64,000 nt of DNA from Enterococcus sp. BWB1-3 (lineage in GTDB: Bacteria > Bacillota > Bacilli > Lactobacillales > Enterococcaceae). The stretch covers positions 153,944 to 217,943 of the forward strand of contig NZ_JADOEP010000005.1 of assembly GCF_016745275.1 (NCBI RefSeq), written 5' to 3'. Below, in pieces: positions 1-8,282 of the stretch. The notes beneath the pieces were generated by a model, which searched no databases, was not told the DNA's origin, and saw only the letters and a list, made by a program, of their open reading frames with translations. Position 1 is the stretch's first letter. Each line of letters starts with the position of its first letter. The position numbers were made by a program, and so were the translations under genes.

Positions 1-51
1 CGTTACGGCGTTCGTGGGTGGTACAACCAGGAAAGTAGAGGGAAGGTCTAA
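1..51 (+). CDS. 3' end of upstream phage gene, probably terminase large subunit
   Basis: The first 16 codons read through to a TAA whose last base is the A of the next ATG (TAATG overlap). The fragment is too short to identify by itself. In siphovirus late operons the gene directly upstream of the portal is normally the large terminase subunit, so that is the inferred identity. The rest of the gene and the small terminase subunit lie outside the window. Confidence 0.45.
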   Translation, partial: RYGVRGWYNQESRGKV

Positions 52-1355
52 TGGCAGACGTAAATTTTACAGATGAAAGCATGGACGAAGCACCAGAAAA
101 CGGCACGCCGATTGGACAGGCGACAAAAACCGGAGAGATTGCGGCAGCCGTGGCAGGAGAAGGCCGACGCTTTCCGTTCATGGATAGCAAGCAGGCAATG
201 CAACGAAAGATCCGGGAAGCTATTCAGACAAAGAAAAAATTTAGCATGGAGGGAGCATATAAGCCCCACCGCTTTATTGTTACGGATGATTTAGAAAAGT
301 ATTTAAAAGAGAATACCGGCCAACTTTCTGTTAACCATTCATTTGGAATAAACAAATACGGCGTTTATGTCCCATTTGATAAAAAAGTGGTGAAGTTCTT
401 CGCTTCAAGTATAAAATGGAATGTTAGTACCAGTTTGACATATAAAATATTAAAAAATACTTTAATGAAAGGCTATTGTCTTGTTTATTCAAATTCAGGG
501 GTAAACAAAGAAACAGACTTCGAGCCTATCTTCAATACAAGCGATGAAGTGATCGCCTTAATTAATGATGATGGGGACATACTGACAGATGGCCGCCGCT
601 ATGTATACGAAGAAAAGAAGGGATATGTAGCCCAGGAGGAAAGCTTTTCTATTGAGTGGTACAAGCTTGTAAAAATTGATGAAATGAAGCCGGTATATGC
701 GGATGCGGTCAACCTGATTAACGCTTATACTGACAGCCTAAACGATAACGGTTCAAGCTTAAAGGCGTTTGCTGAAAGTATTTTGACGATCACAGGCATT
801 GACAGTTCCCAGGGGATCACGCCAGAACAGCTGCAAGCGATCGGCGAAGAAGCTATAAACGTATTGGCTTTTGAACACCAGATATCGGGGGACGGCACTT
901 TCGGTTCAACCCCATCGGCGCAATTTATCGCCCCACCGTTGAACACCGAAGCCCGTGAGAAATGGTCGGATCGAATCAGAAAAGAAATTTATTCAACCCT
1001 AAACATGCCAGATTTTGAACAGGTAGCGGGGAATGTGTCTACTGATACGATAAGAATTTATCTATATGAAACTATTCAGCTGGCTAAGAGTTTGGCGGAT
1101 GATGTGATCGACGTATTTAAAGAGATTCTAAACACCGAAGAACTTTCTTATGAGATCGAAACGCCTCAAAGTCCTAACGAAAATATGAAGGCACTGAACG
1201 ACATTGATTATCTAAGCGATGAAACTAAAATCAGACTAGCTTTTCCTGAGTGGTCAGATGAACAAGTTTCTGCTGAGTTGTCAAGACTACAGAGTGCTAA
1301 GATTTCAGACAGCGACCCAGTAGCATTGGTAAACAGCTTCATAGGGAGTGAGTAG
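51..1355 (+). CDS. phage portal protein
   Basis: A 434-residue protein forming the ring at the capsid vertex through which DNA is packaged and to which the tail connects. The length and fold-type sequence fit the SPP1 gp6/Gram-positive siphovirus portal group: a charged N-terminus, a mixed central part, and a helical segment (about residues 305-370) with many charged and aliphatic residues. It overlaps the upstream stop by one base and is followed after 2 bp by the minor head gene, the standard packaging order terminase-portal-minor head-scaffold-capsid. The ATG at 51 has a purine-rich AGAGGGAAGG sequence upstream. Identity is by sequence character plus gene order; the portal family assignment is more certain than the exact subfamily. 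Confidence 0.8.
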   Translation: MADVNFTDESMDEAPENGTPIGQATKTGEIAAAVAGEGRRFPFMDSKQAMQRKIREAIQTKKKFSMEGAYKPHRFIVTDDLEKYLKENTGQLSVNHSFGINKYGVYVPFDKKVVKFFASSIKWNVSTSLTYKILKNTLMKGYCLVYSNSGVNKETDFEPIFNTSDEVIALINDDGDILTDGRRYVYEEKKGYVAQEESFSIEWYKLVKIDEMKPVYADAVNLINAYTDSLNDNGSSLKAFAESILTITGIDSSQGITPEQLQAIGEEAINVLAFEHQISGDGTFGSTPSAQFIAPPLNTEAREKWSDRIRKEIYSTLNMPDFEQVAGNVSTDTIRIYLYETIQLAKSLADDVIDVFKEILNTEELSYEIETPQSPNENMKALNDIDYLSDETKIRLAFPEWSDEQVSAELSRLQSAKISDSDPVALVNSFIGSE

Positions 1356-1357
1356 CT

Positions 1358-2008
1358 GTGGATAAATCGACAAAGAAGCAGCTTGCATTATTAGCCATTG
1401 CTTTGACTTTCAATGACAAATTAGATACTAAGCTGGTGGCTTTGATGGCCTTGTTAAACTTTTACGGAAACGACAAGAAAGATGATAAGACTATTCGGGA
1501 ATCTATTCAGCAAATGATTAGTGCCGGTTCAGCGGATCCAGAAAAATTAGCCAGTGCAATTATTGAATGGGCAGTCCCTAAAAATAAATGGTATCCATTC
1601 GAAACACGCCAAAAGTTTGAAATCAAATTAAAGAAAGCTTTAGTGAGCGGATTGTTCAAAAATGATACCAGCGAAGCGTATAAAGTGGCAAAGCAGTTTT
1701 CCAGTAGTGTGAAGTTGTTTAATCGTATGCAAGTATTTGCTGAAGCGAATTACAACGTGCTGGATGCAGCGGTAGAAGGTGAGTACGGCAAAAGCGATCG
1801 GGGCGGGCTGGTCATTTGGCGGGCGCGTTCGCAGGCTGATGGTCTTTGTCAGAAATACAACAGGATGATAATGACGATCGAAGAGTTTAAAGAACGATAT
1901 CCCGTGCATCACAATTGCATGTGTACGGCTGAGCTGATTCCGCCAACGATGAGTGATAAACGGATAAAGGATTTTCTACTTAAAAAACAACGGGAGGCTA
2001 CAATATGA
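1358..2008 (+). CDS. phage minor head / head morphogenesis protein
   Basis: A 216-residue protein of the SPP1 gp7 / Mu F-like minor head family. The C-terminal third carries the usual signature: a WRARSQADGLC segment, then HHNCMC near residue 187, matching the family's conserved His/Cys-rich end. Such proteins sit inside or near the portal and affect DNA delivery. It starts at GTG (1358) with GGGAGTG upstream, and its end overlaps the scaffold gene by four bases, suggesting translational coupling. It is shorter than many family members (about 250-300 residues), perhaps a compact form. Confidence 0.75.
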   Translation: MDKSTKKQLALLAIALTFNDKLDTKLVALMALLNFYGNDKKDDKTIRESIQQMISAGSADPEKLASAIIEWAVPKNKWYPFETRQKFEIKLKKALVSGLFKNDTSEAYKVAKQFSSSVKLFNRMQVFAEANYNVLDAAVEGEYGKSDRGGLVIWRARSQADGLCQKYNRMIMTIEEFKERYPVHHNCMCTAELIPPTMSDKRIKDFLLKKQREATI

Positions 2009-2544
2009 CTGAAGAAGAAAAGAAAGAAATGGAAGCATTAAAAGCCGAAAAGGAAAAACTTGAAGAACAGCTAAAAGAAAAGAAATTTAGTCAAGCGGAA
2101 TTGGATGCTGCAGTAGCCAAAAGAGTCGCTTCGGCTACAACTGAGCTGGATGCAAAAATTAAGCAGATTCAAGAGTCAAGCATGACTGAGCAGGAACTGG
2201 CCAAACAACGCCAAGCTGAAGAAGCTGCGAAGGCTCAGGAATACATTGCAGGGTTGGAACGCGAGACACGTGTGAATTATGCTCAATCTTTGTTGGCCAC
2301 AAATGGGCTTCCGGCGGATCAACAGTTTGCAGAGGTATACGCTTCATTTGAGAAAGAAACAATCAAGCTGCAGATTGAGGCACAAGCGAAGTTAATTGCT
2401 GATGCAAAGCAGGCGGAAATCGATCGTCTGGCAAATGAGAATGCTCCTAAATCGAAACTTCCTATCAATCAAAGTGGAGGCAAACCGGCCAAACAAAACT
2501 ATGTAGCTCCTCGAGACATTTTAGAATCACAAGGTTTTGTGTAA
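2005..2544 (+). CDS. phage capsid scaffolding protein (DUF4355-like)
   Basis: A 179-residue, very charged, helical protein. Residues 1-60 are a Glu/Lys-rich coiled-coil, followed by more helix and a disordered, basic C-terminus (PKSKLPINQSGGKPAKQN). This is the pattern of scaffolding proteins that template procapsid assembly and are then removed. It sits between the minor head gene and the capsid gene, where such proteins belong. The start ATG has GGGAGG seven bases upstream. There is no independent catalytic motif, so the call is by composition, length and position. Confidence 0.75.
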   Translation: MTEEEKKEMEALKAEKEKLEEQLKEKKFSQAELDAAVAKRVASATTELDAKIKQIQESSMTEQELAKQRQAEEAAKAQEYIAGLERETRVNYAQSLLATNGLPADQQFAEVYASFEKETIKLQIEAQAKLIADAKQAEIDRLANENAPKSKLPINQSGGKPAKQNYVAPRDILESQGFV

Positions 2545-2646
2545 AGATTGAGCCTTTTTTGATCTACTTTCATGATATTGTACTAATGAAAAGTCGAATA
2601 TTTCCTAGGCGATGTAATAGCGATGGGTGTGGAACTAGCGTTTGAG

Positions 2647-2861
2647 CGGGTAGAATACTGTGATAACGTGTGTCAGTTTTAAATATAAAGAGTAATGAGT
2701 GGTGCATTACCAATGGCGAGAGCTTGCGATGTGTGTTTCTCTAGGGACCGGCCGGGTAGAATACTGAAAGGGACCGTACGAAATGTATTTGGTAAAAGCT
2801 GATAATGTGAAATAAACTACCAATGTTACAAAGTTTATGTGCTTATGCGGGTAGAATACTG
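2647..2861 (+). repeat. three spaced direct copies of CGGGTAGAATACTG
   Basis: Exact copies are at 2647-2660, 2753-2766 and 2848-2861 (spacing 106 and 95 bp). A related sequence, GGGTAGAATGATAC, lies far away near 18372 upstream of the putative defence genes, preceded as here by TTTATGTG and ATGC. The sequence flanking each copy differs, so the 14-mer itself is what is conserved. Confidence 0.75.
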
Positions 2862-2862
2862 C

Positions 2863-2918
2863 AGCAGCATGGATAGATAGCGTATTTAGATACGTTGTTT
2901 AGCCATGCTGCTTTTTTT
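2863..2918 (+). terminator. stem-loop with T-run before the capsid gene
   Basis: AGCAGCATGG pairs with CCATGCTGCT across a loop that itself contains a perfect CGTAT/ATACG hairpin; seven T residues follow. This has the form of a Rho-independent terminator inside the late operon. It may lower downstream transcription, be anti-terminated, or end a separate small RNA. Confidence 0.7.
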
Positions 2919-2963
2919 ATTTGAATAATCGGCTTAAATAAAAAAAGAAAGAGGGTAAATTAA

Positions 2964-3932
2964 ATGCCTTATCCAATAATTGGTGATAACGAATTAATTT
3001 CAACAGACGATGGTGGATATAAATTTTTACTGAACGGAGAAACAAATTACAATTCTCGTGCTTTGACGCTAGGCAAAATTGTTGAGCCTACTGACGAAAG
3101 TGGACTAGTTAAATTGAAAGGTCGCGGAGATATTGAAGCGTATTCTGTATTGAGTAACCAATATATTCCGCTAACAACTCGTGATGATGTAACGGGATTA
3201 CTGGACTTACACGGATATGCTACACGTGAGTATACAGACGGTTTAAGCTACAAACTTTCTGGCGGACTTGTATTGTCCAGCGCTTCTCATTACCGCAGAG
3301 CGATCAACAAAAAATTTGACCAGCAGGCGATTTTTGGTATCGACGAAGACCCAGTTTTTAACTTGCAGGGTACTTTACGAGATCCGAATTCAGTATTTGC
3401 ACGTTCTGTAAAAAATACTAATACAGGGACCACCGATCAATTAGGAGCCATTATGGAACTAGTCGACGAAATTTCTGATGCAGGGGGTCAACCAACTGTT
3501 ATGCTTCAAAGTTTGAGAATGTTCGAGTTCAATAACTTTACTACGTTGATTCCGGGCGAAGTTTGGTCTCATGCCATGAGTGATGCTTTATTTGTAAAAA
3601 TGCCTGGCATGAGGGATCTGGCAAGAATGACAGGTTTCACGCCTGCTGCCGGAGAACAACCTTTTATCGTGTTTGATCGTAGTCGCTTGTTTGTTTCAAG
3701 ATTGGGCGATGTCGAGTTACAAGTTTCTAATTCTGCATACGATGCTCATGAAGGTTTTACAGGAAATACAGGACCTGGTGCCTACAACAGTCCGGCAAAT
3801 TCTACAGGCGTTTCTTACTGGACCAATGACAAAATCGGGGCGCGTGCGATTGCTTACATGGACTATGCGTTTATTGATAACGGTAGCGAGTTAGCCTTTA
3901 CTAACTTATCCGATTTTACTCCAGCGCCCTAA
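2964..3932 (+). CDS. phage major capsid protein
   Basis: A 322-residue protein placed directly after the scaffold, where the major capsid protein is expected. It has mixed alpha/beta composition with no membrane segment, a Gly-rich N-terminus and a C-terminal part ending in an acidic/aromatic stretch, compatible with an HK97-type fold without a cleaved N-terminal domain (a separate scaffold is present). The ATG is preceded by GAGGGTAAATTAA. No diagnostic motif exists for this fold at sequence level, so identity relies on length, position and composition. It probably forms the icosahedral shell. Confidence 0.7.
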   Translation: MPYPIIGDNELISTDDGGYKFLLNGETNYNSRALTLGKIVEPTDESGLVKLKGRGDIEAYSVLSNQYIPLTTRDDVTGLLDLHGYATREYTDGLSYKLSGGLVLSSASHYRRAINKKFDQQAIFGIDEDPVFNLQGTLRDPNSVFARSVKNTNTGTTDQLGAIMELVDEISDAGGQPTVMLQSLRMFEFNNFTTLIPGEVWSHAMSDALFVKMPGMRDLARMTGFTPAAGEQPFIVFDRSRLFVSRLGDVELQVSNSAYDAHEGFTGNTGPGAYNSPANSTGVSYWTNDKIGARAIAYMDYAFIDNGSELAFTNLSDFTPAP

Positions 3933-3996
3933 CGGTGCTCGTTTTGATGAAACGAGTTACGACGTTGATAAATTTAATTGAAAGGACTAAAACGAC

Positions 3997-4692
3997 ATGG
4001 TATTAAAAACAACCGCTTTAGATATTACAGGAATCTTACCAAATGATTCGGCGTTCTTTTTCCGGATCTATTCTATGAGAAACGCTATGCCAGCTTATCG
4101 CTTGGAAATGGTAAGCGACTTTGGCTATAGCTACGAAAAAGGAACAAACAGTACGACGACACGAACAACCAGGGGCGTTCGCAGCGTAACAACACGAAAC
4201 GGAGACGACACGAAAGAGCTAACCTTCACGACGTCCGAAACCGTTTCGGTTGAAGCACATGAATTACTTGAGTGGGCTTTTAGAAACAATGAGCTAGTGG
4301 AGATCTGGGAAGTTACGCCAACAGTGACCAGCGACGGCCTGACAATCCTTGATAACAACGGCACACCGGTACCAGCCGGCTGGATGCCTGACAAGTATTT
4401 TGTTGGATCAATCACTAGTGATAGCTATAGCAATAATGCTGGTGATGACTCCAGGACACATGAATGGGGAATAGCTTTAGAAGCAATGCATGATAAATCG
4501 TGGGTCGAGCCAATCGAGTGGATTATTTCTGACACAGAAACATATCCGAACGCTTCGCTTAAACCGTATACAGACACTGACAATCCAACAAATACAGTTA
4601 GAGATCAGAATGTGGGCGAAGAGGCAGAGCCGAGTAATGACGATACGCAGTATGCCTATCCTCTGGATACGACGCCTCCAGAGCCAGAATAA
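3997..4692 (+). CDS. probable major tail protein / tail tube (alternatively capsid-associated)
   Basis: A 231-residue, beta-rich, Thr/Asp-rich protein with an acidic, proline-containing C-terminal tail (ending TPPEPE). Composition and length resemble tail tube proteins of Gram-positive siphophages. Its position before the head-tail connector genes is unusual, because the tail tube gene normally follows them; a capsid decoration protein is therefore possible. The ATG has AAAGGACT upstream. A perfect hairpin CTCGTTT/AAACGAG lies in the short gap before it, without a T-run. Confidence 0.5.
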   Translation: MVLKTTALDITGILPNDSAFFFRIYSMRNAMPAYRLEMVSDFGYSYEKGTNSTTTRTTRGVRSVTTRNGDDTKELTFTTSETVSVEAHELLEWAFRNNELVEIWEVTPTVTSDGLTILDNNGTPVPAGWMPDKYFVGSITSDSYSNNAGDDSRTHEWGIALEAMHDKSWVEPIEWIISDTETYPNASLKPYTDTDNPTNTVRDQNVGEEAEPSNDDTQYAYPLDTTPPEPE

Positions 4693-4753
4693 AACTTTTT
4701 TAGGGGTGTGGCGATCTGCTTACCCCTAAAATTTATTGAAAGGAGAATACCAC

Positions 4754-6190
4754 ATGGCTACACCAAGTAAAACACGTTCACAGATTTTGAACGGCTGGGG
4801 CACTGCTGATAGTGGGCCGATCAATCCGCAGGAAACTATTTTTTCTGCTAATATCAGGGCTTTAATTGAGTCTACTAAATGGGTTGACGAAGGCATAGAT
4901 TCCATTTCCACAAATGCTGAGAATGACATTTTAACTGTCACTTATTCGAATGGTTCGATTCAAACAATCGCCTTATCTAAATACGTTGAAACAGTGACTA
5001 TTGATGATGGTGTATTGACGTTTAGGGATGTGAGCGGCAACGTGTTAGCACAATCGCCTAAGTTCGCCACGGCTTCGCAATTGGAAGCAGAGGCAGCAAT
5101 TAGAGAGAGCGCTGATGAAACGCTGCAATCCAATTTGGATTCTGAAGCTTTGACAAGGCAGAACATTGATACTCAGCTGCAAACAAATATTGATATTGAG
5201 AAAAATGCACGTATTGACCAGGACACAGCAATACGAACAGATTTGTCTAAAGAAGTAGCGGACCGTGAAGCGGCTGACGATATTCTACAAGCAAACATTT
5301 TGAGAGAAGAAACAGAGCGCGAAGCCGCCGATAATGATCTCCATTCAGAATTAAATGAAGAAAAATTAGCACGGCAAAACGGCGATAACGCAGAAGCGGC
5401 AAGTAGATCTCAGGCAGATGTCATTCTCCAGACGAATATTGATTCAGAAGAATCAGAGCGTATCTCAGAAGATGCTGCCATTCGTTTAGATTTAGCTGCA
5501 GAAGAGACTGCTCGAACAGCTGGTGACGATAACTTGCAGAATCAAATTGATACATTCCAGACCGATTTAGATGCAGAGGAAGCGGCGAGAATCGCGGGAG
5601 ATGCAGCCCTTCAATCCGAATTAGAACGAGTTGAAGCGGATTTGACTACTGAAACGAGCGATAGGGTTGCGGGTGATGAAACGCTTCAAAACGGTATTGA
5701 TACTATCAACAGCACGCTATCCTCATACAGCGATCGCTTAGACAAGATCGAGGCGAAAACTCAAGCGATTGTGTTCAGCTTTGACGAAACTGAAGACTAT
5801 AGTGTCGACTTCGATGAAGTCTCTTTCATTCTAAAACCTAACGGCGGCGCGATCGGCGGTAATCCTACGTGGGAAATGTTCGTTAGAAACGATACCGAAG
5901 AAAATTTAGGGGTGGGGTTCGCTGGATATTATGAATATAGCAGCGCCGGTGCTCAAAGAAAATCTGTATATGAAGTGCTTGCAAGTGGAGCTGAAACTGT
6001 CAGCTTTGATGCTGATAACGCTGGTCTGGGCTACGGTACAGCAAACTCGCTAGGAACAATCAATTTCAATGTATCCACGTCTTTAGGCAGTGTTTTCAGG
6101 GTATTAGTCACTTGTCCATCATTTTTAACCTCCGGAGATAAGAACGTAACTTTTACTGTGCAAAGAATTAGTGATGTGATTGTCTCATGA
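4754..6190 (+). CDS. coiled-coil fibre protein with repeats (head or tail fibre)
   Basis: A 478-residue structural protein. Residues 1-95 are a small globular N-terminus. Residues about 95-320 are roughly 20-residue repeats of the type A-D-x-x-LQ-x-x-ID-x-E-x-x-R, a trimeric coiled-coil fibre pattern. Residues about 330-478 are a Gly/Ser/aromatic beta-rich C-terminal head, probably the distal or receptor-facing domain. Its position between capsid-region and connector genes suggests a capsid fibre comparable in placement to head fibres of some Bacillus phages; a tail or baseplate fibre is the alternative. The ATG at 4754 was chosen because AAAGGAG lies nine bases upstream; the TTG at 4736 lies before that site. 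Confidence 0.6.
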   Translation: MATPSKTRSQILNGWGTADSGPINPQETIFSANIRALIESTKWVDEGIDSISTNAENDILTVTYSNGSIQTIALSKYVETVTIDDGVLTFRDVSGNVLAQSPKFATASQLEAEAAIRESADETLQSNLDSEALTRQNIDTQLQTNIDIEKNARIDQDTAIRTDLSKEVADREAADDILQANILREETEREAADNDLHSELNEEKLARQNGDNAEAASRSQADVILQTNIDSEESERISEDAAIRLDLAAEETARTAGDDNLQNQIDTFQTDLDAEEAARIAGDAALQSELERVEADLTTETSDRVAGDETLQNGIDTINSTLSSYSDRLDKIEAKTQAIVFSFDETEDYSVDFDEVSFILKPNGGAIGGNPTWEMFVRNDTEENLGVGFAGYYEYSSAGAQRKSVYEVLASGAETVSFDADNAGLGYGTANSLGTINFNVSTSLGSVFRVLVTCPSFLTSGDKNVTFTVQRISDVIVS

Positions 6191-6576
6191 GCGAACAAAT
6201 TCTCGTGACTATTATCACTGTCGCCGGAACAGTTCTTGTTGCTTTCGTCACAGCTGTGCAGTCTGGCAATAAAAAAATATTGGACAGGCTAGGGGCTTTT
6301 GATGAACAGCTGGAGGGTATTGATGCTAGAGTCGAAAACGTTACTGACGATTTAAAAGAAATAAAAAGAAGCAATCTGCAAGCTACAATTTTTCGCTTGA
6401 TTGAAAAAGCCCATCAGGATAAAAAAATTAGTGATAACGATTTGAGTGAATTATTCAAAGCCTATGACGAATACAAGGGCCATGGTTGGAACTCACATAC
6501 AACTGTGAGGGTTCGGAAGTTTGAAGAAGATTTGAGTAAAGGAGTGATAAGTCTTGATGAAAAACGTATCAAATGA
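6187..6576 (+). CDS. small membrane-anchored phage protein
   Basis: A 129-residue protein. Residues about 4-26 form one hydrophobic segment and the rest is a charged helical domain with a short coiled coil (residues 30-65). Its start overlaps the fibre stop (ATGA), and its end overlaps the holin start. Location next to the holin suggests a lysis accessory, but no family was recognised. An Rz-like or holin-partner role is only a guess from position. Confidence 0.5.
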   Translation: MSEQILVTIITVAGTVLVAFVTAVQSGNKKILDRLGAFDEQLEGIDARVENVTDDLKEIKRSNLQATIFRLIEKAHQDKKISDNDLSELFKAYDEYKGHGWNSHTTVRVRKFEEDLSKGVISLDEKRIK

Positions 6577-6775
6577 ACGCTTATTGTCATTAGTGACGGG
6601 GACTTTATCGGCAGGTGTGATTTTATACATTAGTTTAGCCGGTGTATTCAATTGGCCATACGCTGAAGAAGTCCAGAAGGTTGGCGGGATCGTTGCTATC
6701 TTCGTCAATTCAATGTTTGCCGTTTGGACTGGTGTAAAGGTAGGTGGCGACCATGGACGAGATCCAAGCGATTAA
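6557..6775 (+). CDS. phage holin
   Basis: A 72-residue protein with two hydrophobic segments (about residues 9-28 and 38-59) separated by a short polar turn, and a charged C-terminus ending GGDHGRDPSD. Small size, two membrane helices and a polar tail are typical of holins that open the membrane for the endolysin. ATG 6557 was preferred to TTG 6554 because of AAAGGAGTGATAAG upstream. It is unusually far from the endolysin gene (about 10 kb downstream). Confidence 0.65.
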   Translation: MKNVSNERLLSLVTGTLSAGVILYISLAGVFNWPYAEEVQKVGGIVAIFVNSMFAVWTGVKVGGDHGRDPSD

Positions 6776-7217
6776 TTATGCAGAGGTTCGTGCTGAACTT
6801 CTGACATTGACCGGGGTTTCTGATGAAGAGGGTGCCGATGATCAACTGGAACAAGCTTACAAGCTGGCCAGCGGGTACCTGTATTCATTAATAGCCGGTG
6901 AAGAAGTTGACACCGTGAAATTTGAGGCTTTAGGCCGTATCGCACTGATTGAGAGTGCTGTGTATCGTTTCAATCGTTTAAGTGAAGAGGGAATGAGTTC
7001 CCGGACACAAGACGGTGAAAGTATCACCTGGGAAGCTGACCCATTGAGTAAATGGGAGGGCAAAATAAAAGACACAATCAAAAACAAGGTTATGCACTGG
7101 AAGCTGATTATGGCCAGCACACGGGATGACACAAACACAAGAATGGATCTAGGTTATCGTGTCCCTTTGTTGGCCAATGGCACCTGGTATTATACGAACA
7201 TTCTTGGTGGTGGTTAA
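6753..7217 (+). CDS. head-tail connector / DNA packaging adaptor
   Basis: A 154-residue, helix-rich protein with an N-terminal YAEVRAELLTLTGVSDEEG segment and later a LIESAVYRFNRLSEEGMSS segment, both typical of the small gp6/gp15-like adaptors that bind below the portal. The gene overlaps the holin end by 23 bases. The start could also be GTG 6744; ATG 6753 was kept as the conventional choice. It is followed directly by three more small connector-type genes, the usual set of four in siphophages. Confidence 0.65.
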   Translation: MDEIQAINYAEVRAELLTLTGVSDEEGADDQLEQAYKLASGYLYSLIAGEEVDTVKFEALGRIALIESAVYRFNRLSEEGMSSRTQDGESITWEADPLSKWEGKIKDTIKNKVMHWKLIMASTRDDTNTRMDLGYRVPLLANGTWYYTNILGGG

Positions 7218-7218
7218 T

Positions 7219-7560
7219 GTGGTTTATAATCAAACAATTTTTTATGAATCAGAGAAAACAACCTATGATCCGGCCACAGGCAATCATGGACCTAAAAAAT
7301 ATGATGTTCCTTATCTTCATGTTGATATCCGCTGGAGATCAACCGGAGGGCTGGACGGATCCGGAACAGAATTTGAATACCGGGAATTTATCAGTGTGAA
7401 GTCGCAGCGGCCGATCCCTTTTAAGATGATGAAATGGGGCGATACTATTTTCAAACCAATCAAAGGATCTTATAAAAAAGTGGAGCGTGGCCGGGGCAGA
7501 AAATGGCATTCGTGCCAGTTCATGGAGGTAAAACATGGCTCAACGGAATTGGGAACATAA
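7219..7560 (+). CDS. head closure / stopper protein
   Basis: A 113-residue beta-rich protein. Residues such as DIRWRSTGGLDGSGTEFEYREF and RPIPFKMMKWGDTIFKPIKGSY resemble small head-closure proteins (gp16-like) that seal the DNA-filled capsid. The GTG start lies two bases after the previous stop, with GGTGGTGG upstream. The overlap of 26 bases with the next gene fits tight coupling. Identity is mainly from position in the connector block. Confidence 0.55.
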   Translation: MVYNQTIFYESEKTTYDPATGNHGPKKYDVPYLHVDIRWRSTGGLDGSGTEFEYREFISVKSQRPIPFKMMKWGDTIFKPIKGSYKKVERGRGRKWHSCQFMEVKHGSTELGT

Positions 7561-7900
7561 CCCGTTATTTTTCTACAATGCAATTCGTGCAGCTGTTGAA
7601 AGCAGTGGATTATCCATTGCTGAATCTCCTGAAACTTACGAAGGTGAGTTGCCCTATGCCTGGATAGATCAAATAAATTTTGACCGAACCCAGGTTGCTG
7701 TGCGTAGCAGCCGACAAGGTGACGTTTACGACTATTCAGCTGTGGTTCATGTGTTTTTCCCTTGGGACAAGCAAGGCGACATGCTGCAGGCTGTATGGGC
7801 GATTGATGGAGCTGTTCAGCAGTCAATCAGATGTGATTTAAATTATCGAATTATCAGAGAACAGGATGGCACCATTCATTGCCTGTTAAATATCAAATAA
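7535..7900 (+). CDS. tail completion / tail terminator protein
   Basis: A 121-residue protein of the size and position of tail terminator proteins (gp17/gpU-like) that cap the tail tube. The TGGAGG site seven bases before the ATG is strong. The sequence has a helical N-terminus followed by beta segments (QVAVRSSRQGD; YSAVVHVFFPW). No sequence motif is decisive, so gene order (connector, closure, completion, chaperone) carries most of the weight. Confidence 0.55.
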   Translation: MAQRNWEHNPLFFYNAIRAAVESSGLSIAESPETYEGELPYAWIDQINFDRTQVAVRSSRQGDVYDYSAVVHVFFPWDKQGDMLQAVWAIDGAVQQSIRCDLNYRIIREQDGTIHCLLNIK

Positions 7901-7916
7901 TAGAGGAGAATGACAA

Positions 7917-8282
7917 ATGGCATTTACAAAAGAAATCAAAGGTAAAACAGTAATCTTCGCAAAGAGCGCAAAGTTCTTCAATGTGCTAAATAAAATTTTT
8001 ACGTTATCAGTAGAGCGTGACATGGATGGACAGAAAATGGCGATGCAAATGCCGGGGGCTGATATGGCCATTGAGCAGTTTAAAGGATTGTTTGAAGCGG
8101 ATAAAGAGGTAGAACGAGAAACACTTGAGTATCACTTGGGCATGGTTGGCTATGCCTTGCAATTTAAGATGGACCGAGACGAGTTTTTTGACTGGTTGGC
8201 CAATCTGGATAATTCCGATCTAGTTGAATTCGCCAAAAAGGTAAAAGAAGAACTAGACACAAAAAAGTTGATCAGTCTGTAA
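7917..8282 (+). CDS. tail assembly chaperone, short form (gpG-like)
   Basis: A 121-residue helical protein directly upstream of a second frame joined by a frameshift signal, the hallmark of tail assembly chaperones that bind the tape measure protein. The termination product ends DTKKLISL. The in-frame heptamer A AAA AAG lies at the DTKK codons, 12 bases before the stop. AGAGGAG is seven to eight bases upstream of the ATG. The next gene but one is the tape measure, as expected. Confidence 0.75.
   Translation: MAFTKEIKGKTVIFAKSAKFFNVLNKIFTLSVERDMDGQKMAMQMPGADMAIEQFKGLFEADKEVERETLEYHLGMVGYALQFKMDRDEFFDWLANLDNSDLVEFAKKVKEELDTKKLISL
8261..8267 (+). promoter_or_regulatory. programmed -1 ribosomal frameshift site A AAA AAG
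   Basis: In the reading phase of the upstream gene the codons are split A AAA AAG, the classical slippery heptamer. After a -1 slip the frame stays open with no stop into the next gene, reading V-D-Q-S-V-R-K-T-D-E onward. The arrangement equals the gpG/gpGT system of siphophage tails. Confidence 0.75.

Larger units (their letters stand above)
2545..2963 (+). ncRNA. noncoding block with three 14-mer repeats, candidate structured RNA
   Basis: There are 419 bp without a plausible gene in the middle of an otherwise gapless structural operon. Three copies of CGGGTAGAATACTG lie at 2647, 2753 and 2848, each closing a unit of about 100 nt. The units also contain short hairpins, for example GTAATG/CATTAC at 2691-2709, and the block ends in a strong stem-loop with a T-run. 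The repeats and hairpins are visible; that they form a structured RNA is inference. I could not match it to a named RNA family. It could alternatively be a regulatory leader for the capsid gene. Confidence 0.5.

Noticed and set aside
2159..2362. Minus-strand open frame of 67 codons inside the scaffold gene
   Set aside because: Shadow of the real gene; no ribosome site and a Cys/Pro-rich, improbable composition.
2545..2963. CRISPR-like array
   Set aside because: Only three 14-bp copies with about 90-bp intervals of unequal length; not CRISPR geometry and no cas genes.
4131..4415. 94-codon minus-strand frame opposite the tail tube candidate
   Set aside because: Antisense shadow of a Thr-rich gene, without translation signals.
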